Source: a virus
DNA: 47,173 nucleotides
Strand: one strand, 5' to 3'
IMG/VR virus record: IMGVR_UViG_3300025652_000129
Coordinates: 1 to 47,173 of that record
A program made the translations under genes and the position numbers. The notes beneath the pieces were generated by a model. The model searched no databases and was not told the origin of the DNA. It saw only the letters and a list, made by a program, of their open reading frames with translations. Within the stretch, counting starts at the first letter, position 1, and each line of letters opens with the position of its first letter. Shown in pieces: positions 13,887-23,099 of the stretch.

Positions 13887-15511
13887 ACTATGTACTCCTT
13901 ATCTTCTATTGTTATTTTTTCGTCTGGTATTTCTTCTTTCATTAAATCAGTAGCAGGCATTTTTATACACCTGACTGGAGGAAATGACTTTTCATTTTCT
14001 CCCTTAGGAAATCTTTTTTGAGCACCAAACTCTCCTTTAAAATATGTTTTAACTAGAGTAGCAGTCCTTGGTCTATCCTGTGTCCATTCATTTCTTTTTA
14101 TCTCTTCATAAAATTTATCATAATCAAAGTAATAATATTCATCTTCTTTTAATACTGCCCCACTTTTAAATGAAGCATATGTTTTTGCCTCTGGTCCGTT
14201 AACATAATCCTCTAAATATTTCTTTAACATCTCAATCGGATTAGTACCAGTAGGTGGTTTAATATCCTCTTTAGTAGCCCATAGAGCGTCCAGGATAGGC
14301 TGGTATTCATTATTCTTAATAATGGGAGGGAATATTGACGTTTGGTCTGCTATGAGCGCTCTCATCTCTTTCATTTCAGCTATCTTTTTTATATGTTTTG
14401 CATGTATTTGAACCACTTTGCTATCAGATAGTTCTACATTAAAAAAATATTCTGGATCAGGTTTGTAAGCTATCCTAATTAAACCTGATATCTGAGGCCA
14501 ACTACTTTCTTGGTGACTACCAATACCAAATTTTCTACGTAGGCAAGTTCCTTTTGCACAATAAGAAGAGATAGGTAAGTCATGACAGGTATGTCCAGCT
14601 GTATCTTTGTCCCAACTTTTTATTTTTTGATTTACTTTGTCATCACCCCACACTTCATCATACTTAATAAACTCTCTTGCAGCATTTAAAACTTTTTTAC
14701 CCCACTCATCTTTAAATTTTTTCTTAGCGAACACCATGTAGTTAAATAAAAATCTATCTCTCTCATCTTTTAATTTGTTCCCTGATTCCTGAACCTGTTT
14801 GCATATCATCTGTAAACATGGAGGACCATCTAATAAATCATCAGGTCCACCTGTTAATATTTCTTTTACTTTTTTATCAGATACTTCTTTTAATGATTCT
14901 TTTGTTTGCAAATTATCTTTGACTACATTTAAAAAATCTTCAAACTCTAATTCTTTTCCATCAGGTAATAATGCTTTACGTTCTTTCTTTTTAAAATAAG
15001 GTAAGTTAATAAATGAACCAGAGGTTCTTACGTTGTCTTGGTTCATACCTAGTTGTGTTTGTTTAGGAAATATTTCTGTCTTAGATGATAGCCCAAATAA
15101 GAATAATAAGTTTTGTAAAAATTCTCTGATTAAAGTTGCAGGTACTTTTTCTTTTGTAAAAACATAAATGTGAAGTCCATTACTTTTTGATTTGATTGGT
15201 ACTACTGGTAGTTGTTTGTCTTGAATTACTTTTAAATAATGTCCAATATCAAAACTAGAATAGTCAGAGGGATCAATATCAATTGCACCAAAGCTAGCCA
15301 TACCATTATCATCACAGGCTTGTACACCTATTGCACGTTTACCATCTAAGTGATCTTGATAATCTTGATCAGATATATTTCTTTTAGACCAACCATAATC
15401 ACCTGGATCAAATTTTAATTTGTTTGTTTGTGGATCATGATAACCATTGTTTACATTACAGAAACCAAAGTCTCTTTCTAGTCCACCAAAATATTTTCTA
15501 AATTCTTTCAT
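13883..15511 (-). CDS. Archaeo-eukaryotic-type primase (AEP, TOTE-like)
   Basis: The 542-residue protein has the AEP catalytic pattern: FGAIDIDPSDY (D78, D80), SKSNGLHIYVF (S110, H114) and TEIFPKQ (145-151). A second region has PPCLQ (C232), then C309, C318 and C323 in a CHDLPISSYC...CLRRKFGIG stretch. Four such cysteines fit a metal or Fe-S site like that of primase large-subunit domains. The C-terminal 200 residues are unassigned. It would synthesise primers for PolA in place of a DnaG- or T7-type primase. A stem-loop lies just upstream of the ATG. Confidence 0.85.
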   Translation of the reverse strand: MKEFRKYFGGLERDFGFCNVNNGYHDPQTNKLKFDPGDYGWSKRNISDQDYQDHLDGKRAIGVQACDDNGMASFGAIDIDPSDYSSFDIGHYLKVIQDKQLPVVPIKSKSNGLHIYVFTKEKVPATLIREFLQNLLFLFGLSSKTEIFPKQTQLGMNQDNVRTSGSFINLPYFKKKERKALLPDGKELEFEDFLNVVKDNLQTKESLKEVSDKKVKEILTGGPDDLLDGPPCLQMICKQVQESGNKLKDERDRFLFNYMVFAKKKFKDEWGKKVLNAAREFIKYDEVWGDDKVNQKIKSWDKDTAGHTCHDLPISSYCAKGTCLRRKFGIGSHQESSWPQISGLIRIAYKPDPEYFFNVELSDSKVVQIHAKHIKKIAEMKEMRALIADQTSIFPPIIKNNEYQPILDALWATKEDIKPPTGTNPIEMLKKYLEDYVNGPEAKTYASFKSGAVLKEDEYYYFDYDKFYEEIKRNEWTQDRPRTATLVKTYFKGEFGAQKRFPKGENEKSFPPVRCIKMPATDLMKEEIPDEKITIEDKEYIV

Positions 15512-15518
15512 AATTTAT

Positions 15519-15548
15519 ACGGCGCCTCCAGTCTCCCTTCAGCGCCGT
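15519..15548 (-). promoter_or_regulatory. Stem-loop in the primase leader
   Basis: ACGGCGC (minus 15548-15542) pairs exactly with GCGCCGT (15525-15519) around a 16-base loop. The hairpin ends 7 bases before the primase ATG. The GGAGG at the loop-stem junction is the only ribosome-site-like sequence there, so folding could hide it and limit translation. Confidence 0.5.
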
Positions 15549-15563
15549 TGTCATAACAGTGTA

Positions 15564-16334
15564 TTATACTATGTCTTCTTGTTTTTGACTAGCATCATAT
15601 TTAGGTTTAGCAGTACCCTTAGAAACTTGTTTCTGAAGTTTCCCTGCTATCTCGTAAATAGACGCATCATTTTTATCTGACGCATCAAGAAGTCTAACTC
15701 TTGATGGTTTATAAACATGCCAGCTTTTACTTCCAGAAACTTTACCCATTGTATTTAATTTATACACAGATGAATAAGTTGCTGGATTATAAGAACCACC
15801 ATCATCATTGAATCTAAGATTCGTAATAAGATTATTTAGTTCTCTCGCTGGAGACAAATTAGAAGATCTCATTGGGATCACTGCAGGTTTTAACTCACCA
15901 TCTACCATTGCTAGTACATAGAAGTATGCAGTTTTCTCAACATAGTTACCATTTGGTAATCTGTATCTTCCATTTCTTTCTTCCACAGCATCGGCTGGAA
16001 TTTCTAAGTGAGTCGCTACCGGAGCAGACGAACTCTCTCCTCTTTCCTGCCATTCAGGATACCTAGTTTGAGTATGAGCAACTACAACATCTAATCCCTC
16101 TTCCCCATTTATAAGTTTACCAAACCCTGATGCATAAATCATACCAGGTTTAGATCCTTCTACATGTTTTGAATCTCTTTCATTACATTCTGGAGAGAGT
16201 TGGTGTAAGATTTTAAGAATCGGTGTTGACACGTCATCTGCTTTAATCTCCTCAGCTCCTTTACCTGCATCTGCTCTGAAATTGATTGTTGCCAATGCAC
16301 CTGCATTAGCCTTCTTTGTTACTTGACTTTCCAT
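15564..16334 (-). CDS. Replication-region protein, possible ssDNA-binding
   Basis: The 256-residue protein starts with a flexible segment containing TINFRADA (17-24), a motif shared with the next upstream gene. The body has beta-rich stretches (GLDVVVAHTQTRYPEW, AYFYVLAMVDGELKPAVIPM, GKVSGSKSWHVYKPSRVRLL) and the tail is Lys/Gln-rich ending EDIV. The size, beta content and place between helicase/primase and promoter suggest a single-stranded DNA-binding or related replication protein, but no signature proves it. Confidence 0.6.
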   Translation of the reverse strand: MESQVTKKANAGALATINFRADAGKGAEEIKADDVSTPILKILHQLSPECNERDSKHVEGSKPGMIYASGFGKLINGEEGLDVVVAHTQTRYPEWQERGESSSAPVATHLEIPADAVEERNGRYRLPNGNYVEKTAYFYVLAMVDGELKPAVIPMRSSNLSPARELNNLITNLRFNDDGGSYNPATYSSVYKLNTMGKVSGSKSWHVYKPSRVRLLDASDKNDASIYEIAGKLQKQVSKGTAKPKYDASQKQEDIV

Positions 16335-16353
16335 AGTTTACTCCTTTGTTAGT

Positions 16354-16908
16354 CTATTGTTTTGGTTTGTTAGTTATTTTCGTTCGATATCCATCAAACG
16401 TACTAAAGTACTCTGAAGGAATCTTACCACCACGTGAATGGAAATCCTCCAGAGCAACTCTTAAAGTCGAAGCATGAACAGCAACTTTTTGTTCCGGTTC
16501 ATAACCTTGACCTTTTGCAAGGGTAGCATATTGCTGCGCCTTGTTATCTTCGTCCTTTCCAAACCTTACTGTGATTTCATTTTTCACAATATTGCCTAGT
16601 CCGTTTTCTCGAAGCCATTGATATGCCTCTGGTCTTTTCTCAGCTAACGCAGTGGCAAAAAATTTATTTGATATTTCTATCTCAGAACCATCTTTTAATT
16701 TCATAGTTTTAAGATTCATAGTGTTCATCATATCTGGAATTACAACTTCAGAAAAATAAGTTTCACTTTCTTTAAGATCTTTAATTCTGTCCTGGTAATT
16801 TTGAATTTGTTCTTGAATGTCTTGGAGTTTTTTTATTTCCTCTGAAAGTTTTTCAGGGTCTGTCTGTGTCACCTGACTAGGCGCATCAGCTCTAAAGTTT
16901 ATTGTCAT
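16354..16908 (-). CDS. Coiled-coil protein of the replication region
   Basis: The 184-residue protein begins MTINFRADAPSQ, matching the TINFRADA element of its downstream neighbour. Residues 18-50 form a coiled coil (LSEEIKKLQDIQEQIQNYQD). A compact region follows with MKLKDGSEIEISNKFFATAL and RPEAYQWLRENGLGNIVKNE. This arrangement recalls phage proteins annotated near recombination or ssDNA-binding genes, but I cannot name it. It is the first gene after the promoter at 16956-16983. Confidence 0.6.
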   Translation of the reverse strand: MTINFRADAPSQVTQTDPEKLSEEIKKLQDIQEQIQNYQDRIKDLKESETYFSEVVIPDMMNTMNLKTMKLKDGSEIEISNKFFATALAEKRPEAYQWLRENGLGNIVKNEITVRFGKDEDNKAQQYATLAKGQGYEPEQKVAVHASTLRVALEDFHSRGGKIPSEYFSTFDGYRTKITNKPKQ

Positions 16909-16955
16909 TTTATTCCTTAATAGTTTAATAGTTTAAATTTATATTTGCACTATCC

Positions 16956-16983
16956 TATATAAAGATATAATTTTTATTGTCAA
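16956..16983 (-). promoter_or_regulatory. Candidate promoter of the replication operon
   Basis: TTGACA (16983-16978) and TATATA (16961-16956) lie 16 bases apart on the minus strand. The start would be near 16949, giving a 40-base leader ahead of the ATG at 16908 with AAGGAAT as the ribosome site. Confidence 0.6.
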
Positions 16984-17394
16984 CTAGTTTTGAAAAATAT
17001 TTAATTCGATTGGGTAATAAGAAAATTGTCTTCTATCATATTTTAATAATTTAAATTTACCGTTTGTAATTTCTGAAGCTACTGCACAGACCACACCAAT
17101 TATGGCAGGATCGCCATAAAGTAATAAATGATCATCTGTTGTAAAATTTTTTAATGAATTTTTTATTTCCATTACCATTGGCCCTGGAGAAAATTGCATT
17201 TGTTTTAAACGTGGAAACATAATCTTAATTTTGCCATACTTTAATGCAGGTGTAATATCAATTTTAGGTTTACCAGCTTTTTCTGGATGAAATTTATCAT
17301 CCTCTCTATACACAGGTATTTCTTGCACTAAGTAAACTTCAGGATCTTTTTTAGTCACCTGATCCATCATTTTTTTATAATCTTTTATATCCAT
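16984..17394 (-). CDS. Hypothetical protein
   Basis: A 136-residue soluble protein with YLVQEIPVYREDDKFHPEKA, ITPALKYGKIKIMFPRL, GPMVMEIKNSLKNF and GVVCAVASEITNGKFKLLKY. It has a mixed alpha/beta look and no known motif. It is encoded immediately before the promoter for the replication operon and diverges from the SNF2 helicase. The lack of a clear ribosome site leaves the start less certain. Confidence 0.65.
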   Translation of the reverse strand: MDIKDYKKMMDQVTKKDPEVYLVQEIPVYREDDKFHPEKAGKPKIDITPALKYGKIKIMFPRLKQMQFSPGPMVMEIKNSLKNFTTDDHLLLYGDPAIIGVVCAVASEITNGKFKLLKYDRRQFSYYPIELNIFQN

Positions 17395-17422
17395 TGACTT
17401 TTTTCTTTCTATGCACTATATA
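17394..17422 (+). promoter_or_regulatory. Candidate promoter for the SNF2 helicase
   Basis: TTGACT (17394-17399) and TATATA (17417-17422) are 17 bases apart, placing the start near 17429, some 15 bases before the ATG at 17444. AGAAAGAAAAG acts as a purine-rich ribosome site. Confidence 0.6.
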
Positions 17423-17443
17423 ACTTTTTAGAAAGAAAAGTAA

Positions 17444-18883
17444 ATGTTAAATTATAAATTTAAAACTGAGCCTTATGCTCATCAACAAAAAGCCTTAGAG
17501 CGTTCTTGGGACAAAGAATATTTTGCGTACTTTATGGAAATGGGTACAGGTAAATCTAAAGTTTTAATTGATAATGCAGCGATGCTTTACAATCAAGGTT
17601 CTATAAATGGTATGCTTTTAATAGCTCCTAAAGGTGTATATAAAAATTGGTATGAAGATCAAATACCTACTCACCTACCAAATTATATAAATAAAAAAGT
17701 TGTTCTTTGGAAAAGTTCAGACAAATCAGGTGAACAAACTAAAAAATTAAATACACTATTTCAAACTGGCACAGACTTTCACATTTTAATTATGAATGTA
17801 GAAGCTTTTTCATATGATTTTGGTAAAGAATTTGCACGTAGATTTTTAGACTCACATAAAGCTTTGATGGCCATAGATGAATCTACTAGTATAAAAACAC
17901 CTACTGCTAATAGAACTAAGAATATTTTAAAATTAAAAAGTTTAGCTAAGTATAGAAGAATATTAACAGGCTCTCCTGTAACTAATTCACCTTTAGATTT
18001 ATACACTCAATGTGAGTTTCTTGGATCTTGGCTCTTAAATACAGATTCTTATTATGATTTTAGATCAAGATATTCTGTTATGAAATCTATTAATCTTGGT
18101 TCTCGTAGTGTTAATGTAGTAATAGGACACAGAAATCTTGGAGAACTTTCTAGACTTATAGAACCTTTTTCAATGCGTGTATTAAAAGACGATTGTTTAG
18201 ATTTACCTCCTAAAACTTTTATGAAACGTCAAATAACAATGACACCTCAACAAGAGAAAGTTTACAAAGCTATGAAAAAATATGCAATGGCAGAGTTAGA
18301 AGGTAAAGCATTAACTACAAACAATGTCATGGTACAATTAATGAGACTTCATCAAATTACTTGTGGTCATTTCACTGCTGATGATGGAACTATACAAGAT
18401 ATTCCTAATCACAGAATAACAGAACTAATGGAAATATTATCTGAAGTAGAAGGTAAAGTTGTTATCTGGTCTAACTATCAAAAAGATGTAGACACAATTT
18501 TAAAAGCTATTAGAAAAAAATATGAGAGTGATGACATAGTCGTAGACTATTATGGTCTTACACCTCAAGATGTTAGACAAGATAATATAAAAAAATTTCA
18601 AGAAGATGATAAGTGTAGATTTTTTGTAGGCACAACTCAAACAGGTGGGTATGGTATTACATTGACCGCTGCTAGCACAATGATTTATTATTCTAATGGT
18701 TATGATCTTGAAAAACGTTTACAATCAGAAGCTCGTATTGATCGTATTGGACAAGAATACCCTATGACTTATATAGATATTATAACTGAAGAAACAGTTG
18801 ATACTAAAATTGTTAAAGCTTTACGTGACAAAGTAAATATCGCCACTCAAATTATGGGCGAAGATTTAAAAGCTTGGATTTAA
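17444..18883 (+). CDS. SNF2-type superfamily 2 helicase/translocase
   Basis: The 479-residue protein has the motifs of phage SNF2-like helicases: AHQQKALER (Q motif region), MEMGTGKSK (Walker A, 32-39), MAIDESTSIK (D145, E146), RRILTGSPVTNSPLDLY, then the C-terminal half with VVIWSNYQKD, GTTQTGGYGITLTAAS and RLQSEARIDRIGQ (motif VI). It would translocate on duplex DNA to remodel forks or proteins. It is the only large plus-strand gene between two minus-strand blocks, with its own promoter. It ends by overlapping the holin-like gene by 4 bases. Confidence 0.9.
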   Translation: MLNYKFKTEPYAHQQKALERSWDKEYFAYFMEMGTGKSKVLIDNAAMLYNQGSINGMLLIAPKGVYKNWYEDQIPTHLPNYINKKVVLWKSSDKSGEQTKKLNTLFQTGTDFHILIMNVEAFSYDFGKEFARRFLDSHKALMAIDESTSIKTPTANRTKNILKLKSLAKYRRILTGSPVTNSPLDLYTQCEFLGSWLLNTDSYYDFRSRYSVMKSINLGSRSVNVVIGHRNLGELSRLIEPFSMRVLKDDCLDLPPKTFMKRQITMTPQQEKVYKAMKKYAMAELEGKALTTNNVMVQLMRLHQITCGHFTADDGTIQDIPNHRITELMEILSEVEGKVVIWSNYQKDVDTILKAIRKKYESDDIVVDYYGLTPQDVRQDNIKKFQEDDKCRFFVGTTQTGGYGITLTAASTMIYYSNGYDLEKRLQSEARIDRIGQEYPMTYIDIITEETVDTKIVKALRDKVNIATQIMGEDLKAWI

Positions 18884-19071
18884 AAAACGTATTTGTCTAA
18901 CAATTGAAAAGCTACAGCCCCCACTGTAGCCAAAACTACCCAATAGATTTTGTCTATCTTGCCGCCCAATTTTTCTACATCTTGATGTAGATGTCTTAAA
19001 TCTTTTTTCATGCCTGTCATATGTCCTTGTAAAGAAATAATGTGTTCTCTTTGAGTTTTTGGTTCAATCAT
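18880..19071 (-). CDS. Holin-like protein (XhlA-type layout)
   Basis: The 63-residue protein has a coiled coil (ISLQGHMTGMKKDLRHLHQD, 12-31) followed by a C-terminal membrane helix (IYWVVLATVGAVAFQLL, 42-58). That coil-then-anchor layout matches haemolysin XhlA-type phage proteins associated with holin function. It starts at ATG 19071, abutting the large virion-type gene. It is 11 kb away from the endolysin. Confidence 0.6.
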   Translation of the reverse strand: MIEPKTQREHIISLQGHMTGMKKDLRHLHQDVEKLGGKIDKIYWVVLATVGAVAFQLLDKYVF

Positions 19072-22000
19072 TATGAAATCATTCCACGTTGTCTTAACCT
19101 TATTTGTTGTTCTTCAGGAGATAATAAGGCCATTTCACTTGCTGTCAATCCTCCATTATTGGGTACATTACTTAGGTTAGCTTGGGCTGTTTGTATTACT
19201 TCTGGGTTAGGCATAGCTGAAGTTACATTCCCTGGTAAAGGTGGTGTTTGTATACCTGCAGAAAACATATCATCAGTTATGTAATCTGAAATATCAATAT
19301 CAAATTGATCTTGAAATGATATATCTCTTAAATCATCTCTTATGTCTTGTAGTATATCTTCTACTTCTTCAAATGGATTATCTTCTCCAATTCTCTCCGC
19401 TATTTCTGCAAATTCTTTTCTAATATTTCTTGATGGATAATAAGGATCAAATCTATCATTAATTATATCTCTGTAATCTCCTCTTAATTGTCTGTCTCTA
19501 AACTCTGTAAAGATATCATCTTCATCTGCACCCAATATATCTGCAGCTTCAAGATTTTTTAACATATCTTTTTGTACATTAAATTTTGCTTCGTTTGCTT
19601 TAATAAATTTATCTATAACTTCCACCGGAGTTTTAGGTCCTCCAGCTAACAATGAGTCTGCACCTCCTGTAAACAAACCTCTAGACTCTCTAATACCTCT
19701 TTGGTATTGAGAAATTTTAAATCCCATTGATCTAACTGGGTCTAGTTTAACAGCTCTGTATCCAGCAAAACCTAAAAGCTCGTCAGGTAATTCAAAGAAC
19801 TCACCACGACCTGATGGTTTATCAGCTGCTGCTTGATACAATCTTGTTAACTGTGGATATGAAAAAGGTAACATTGATTGTGCGAGGTGATCAATACCAA
19901 TTTTAATTTTGTCACCACCTGGAGTATTGTCATTCCATAATGCTCTACCATCATCTGTTACTCCATTCCTTAATGTTAAATCTGTTAATGCTTCTGTGTA
20001 AATAGATTCTGATATAAATGGTGATGCAAGTTCACCAGCAGCTGAAGCCATTCCTTCTAACAACCCTTGCATTAAAACTTCTTCATCCTCAATTCCATTT
20101 TGAATATTATTTAATACTGTTTGTAAGGGTCTAATAGCTATGTCATATGCATTACCATGACTAAAGTCTATGTATTTTAAATCACCTGTCTCTTCATCTC
20201 TAATAGGTAAGATAGTTGAGTTCTCTGACCATTTAGGTAAGTATCTTTTAATAGCTTCAAGTTCTTCGTTAGTAACATCGTATAAAGATTGGAAACCTTT
20301 TTGTATTCCATAAGGCGCTGCAGCTAATACAGTTGTCATACCTAATAATCTTTTAATACCAATGTTTCTTAACGCTGGATCTTTTATTTCTTTAATAGCT
20401 CTTTGACCAATGTTAGTTGTTGTTCTTAATATCTCAGACGGGAAAGACATAAAAGTACCTAGAGGTAGACGTCTTAGTGCTCTAACAGTATCTGACACGT
20501 AAGCATAGTTTGGAACGGTATTTCTTACAATGTCCGCTGCTTCATTATCTAACATATCTTCTGTAAATTCTCTACCTGCTCTACTATATGCATTTTTTAA
20601 TCTGTATCTTTCAACAGCGTAGTTAGCTATTTTAAACATATCATCCTCAGCTGTGTATAAATCTTCAGCGCCCTTCATAACAGCTTTAGCTCCACGTCCA
20701 GCTGAACCTAAAAGTTTTCTCCCCATAGATTCTAATGGTTTTTCTAAATTTAAATTACCACCATAACCAAGGTCCCCTAATATATTTTTAAAATCATTTA
20801 CGTTTGTCTGAGAGTTAACAACACCTAGTCTTAAAAATTTTCTATATGCTTCATTAAATTCTTGTTCACTATATTTGTAAGGAGTGTATTTAGATGCAAA
20901 TTTTTTAATACCTGCACCTGGTTGAACTGTTTTCAATGCTTCATTAAATGCTCTTGCAACTACTGCAGGGTTTTCAAAAAAGATACCATTAGCTGCAGAG
21001 AATCCTGTTGCAGAAAATATGTTTCTAAAGTGAGTTACTGGTGCAAGAATTGTTTTAGCTACTTGTGATGCAGCTTTTGGAAATAAAATTAAATTACGAT
21101 AGCCCCATGTTGCTAGTTTTTCGACGCCTGTTGCATCTTTTCTTGGTTCAAATAAAAATTTTAAAATCTTACCACTCTCTGATAATCCATCAGCAATAGC
21201 TCGTGATGTATATTTACCAGCTAAAGGATTAACAGCGTAGTCATCTTTAAATGCATTAGCTACATAGTCATCTAACTTTACAATCTCTTGATTAGGTAAA
21301 CTATTTTCTGCTGCGTTTCTAGTTCCAAAGAAAAATCCTTTGGTTCCTGGTGCAACGACTCCTCCACCTTGTTCTATTTCTTTTACAGCTTGTTTTCTAA
21401 AATAATCTTGATCATCTAATCTTTGAAACATTTGATTTTTTCTAGCCACACTAGATAATCTTGTCATACCATTGTATAGAGAAAATCTAGGGTCAGACAT
21501 TTCACCAAAAAATTCTCTGAATATTTTACTACCTTTTCCAATAGGTGTTATACTATCACCTTTTTTACCAGCACCACTTAATGCAGATGCTCTTCTTTTA
21601 CCTGTTAGTATTTTACCCTCAGCATCTTTTGCTAATATTTGTTTAAAAAATTTTTTAGTTAAACCATCATCAGCTTCTGCAGTTTTAGATGTGTATTTAA
21701 AAAATGGTAATGAGTTTGGTTTCTTAGCTGCTATTGCAGTATCAACTAATCTATTCAATTGTTCATCTACTTGGTTAATACTATCAAAAGGTCTACCAGC
21801 TTTAGCTGCGTATCTTATAAATAATTCTCTAGCATTTTTATATGCATCACCTGTTGGTGTATATCTTACAAAAGGTAATATAGGTTTATCTTCAAAAATT
21901 CTATATGTTCCACCTAAATAATCTTTTACCCTTTGACCCATTATTTCTTTTAGTGGTTTAATGTTTGTCATGTCCCCACCTAACTTACTAGTTGTTGAGA

Positions 22001-23099
22001 TAAGAGTAGTAAAAGCATTTCTTGCTTTACCTAATGTTCCAAACAATTCATTAATTTCTGGTTTTTTTAATCCTTTTACTTTTAATTTTTCTGTAAGATC
22101 CATCACTACATCATCTTTAATACCTTTAGTTAAGTCTCCAGAAAACATAGCATCATTAATACTTTCTAATACCTCTGATTTTTCTTTACCAGTAGATTGA
22201 TTAAAAATAGTTTTTACAGTTGGAAACATTTTATTAAGTGGCTTATCTATTTCTTTAACCAACTGCATTGCTTCATTAGAGTCAGCCATAGTGGCTCCTT
22301 TTTCAGCCATTTTTTCTTCAAATATTTTTTGTGGTTTAGCTCCTCTAGATCTCACTGCACTAAAAACACTATTAAAAAATCTACTAAGTCTTGAATTACT
22401 AAATTCAATATTTTTACCTGTAGTAGCAGCTTCTTTAATTCCTCTACCTACTCCATAAACAACAGGTGTGATAAATAAAGATTCACCACCAAACTTAACC
22501 CGGTTTAATAATTTTCTACCAGCATCTTTTGATGAATCAGCTAAAGCTTCATCATCTAAGTTTGTTGGACCACCAAGTACATCTCCAATACTTCCAATGT
22601 TTTCAACATCTGCTACAAGCGTTTCCCCCGCTGCACCTCCAGCAACTGCTGCTGCAAATCTTTTTGTTCTAGCTGCTTTGTTTAATTCATCAGCTTTGGT
22701 TGCACCTTTTAATAAGTCAGGTCTTTTAAGATCTAAATATTTATTAGCTTTTTTACCAGACAAAGCTTTCGTTGCCATTTTACGTGCAACATTAAAACCT
22801 ATAGATCCAGGAACTCCAATTTGTATCAAAGCTTCAACTAATCTACCTGCTGCTTTTTCCTGTGCAATCTCTTCAAATGGATTTATCTTATCAAAAAATA
22901 CTTCTACGTCTGTTGCAAGATCTGTACCTGCACCTAAGTCAATTAACTCTGCTCCTAATGAAACTACACCTTCAGGTACTTTAATTAACCCTGAAGCTAC
23001 ACCTGCTAGCGCTGCGTTAAATGCATTTCTTTCGTTACCTAACTCCTCATCACCTAAGCCCATGAAGCCTTCTGGATCGAAATCTGTATCGTATGCCAT
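19071..23099 (-). CDS. Giant internal virion-type protein, 1342 residues
   Basis: The largest protein of the window. The N-terminal 200 residues contain several hydrophobic, Gly/Ala-rich segments (for example NAALAGVASGLIKVPEGVVS and AVAGGAAGETLVADV). The long middle is helical and charged. The end has NNGGLTASEMALLSPEEQQI followed by RLRQRG, a C-terminal phrase I associate with internal virion proteins of marine podovirus-like phages. The size, membrane-prone start and position next to three similar structural genes suggest a DNA-ejection protein. No transglycosylase or protease motif was found, so enzymatic activity is not claimed. Confidence 0.65.
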   Translation of the reverse strand: MAYDTDFDPEGFMGLGDEELGNERNAFNAALAGVASGLIKVPEGVVSLGAELIDLGAGTDLATDVEVFFDKINPFEEIAQEKAAGRLVEALIQIGVPGSIGFNVARKMATKALSGKKANKYLDLKRPDLLKGATKADELNKAARTKRFAAAVAGGAAGETLVADVENIGSIGDVLGGPTNLDDEALADSSKDAGRKLLNRVKFGGESLFITPVVYGVGRGIKEAATTGKNIEFSNSRLSRFFNSVFSAVRSRGAKPQKIFEEKMAEKGATMADSNEAMQLVKEIDKPLNKMFPTVKTIFNQSTGKEKSEVLESINDAMFSGDLTKGIKDDVVMDLTEKLKVKGLKKPEINELFGTLGKARNAFTTLISTTSKLGGDMTNIKPLKEIMGQRVKDYLGGTYRIFEDKPILPFVRYTPTGDAYKNARELFIRYAAKAGRPFDSINQVDEQLNRLVDTAIAAKKPNSLPFFKYTSKTAEADDGLTKKFFKQILAKDAEGKILTGKRRASALSGAGKKGDSITPIGKGSKIFREFFGEMSDPRFSLYNGMTRLSSVARKNQMFQRLDDQDYFRKQAVKEIEQGGGVVAPGTKGFFFGTRNAAENSLPNQEIVKLDDYVANAFKDDYAVNPLAGKYTSRAIADGLSESGKILKFLFEPRKDATGVEKLATWGYRNLILFPKAASQVAKTILAPVTHFRNIFSATGFSAANGIFFENPAVVARAFNEALKTVQPGAGIKKFASKYTPYKYSEQEFNEAYRKFLRLGVVNSQTNVNDFKNILGDLGYGGNLNLEKPLESMGRKLLGSAGRGAKAVMKGAEDLYTAEDDMFKIANYAVERYRLKNAYSRAGREFTEDMLDNEAADIVRNTVPNYAYVSDTVRALRRLPLGTFMSFPSEILRTTTNIGQRAIKEIKDPALRNIGIKRLLGMTTVLAAAPYGIQKGFQSLYDVTNEELEAIKRYLPKWSENSTILPIRDEETGDLKYIDFSHGNAYDIAIRPLQTVLNNIQNGIEDEEVLMQGLLEGMASAAGELASPFISESIYTEALTDLTLRNGVTDDGRALWNDNTPGGDKIKIGIDHLAQSMLPFSYPQLTRLYQAAADKPSGRGEFFELPDELLGFAGYRAVKLDPVRSMGFKISQYQRGIRESRGLFTGGADSLLAGGPKTPVEVIDKFIKANEAKFNVQKDMLKNLEAADILGADEDDIFTEFRDRQLRGDYRDIINDRFDPYYPSRNIRKEFAEIAERIGEDNPFEEVEDILQDIRDDLRDISFQDQFDIDISDYITDDMFSAGIQTPPLPGNVTSAMPNPEVIQTAQANLSNVPNNGGLTASEMALLSPEEQQIRLRQRGMIS

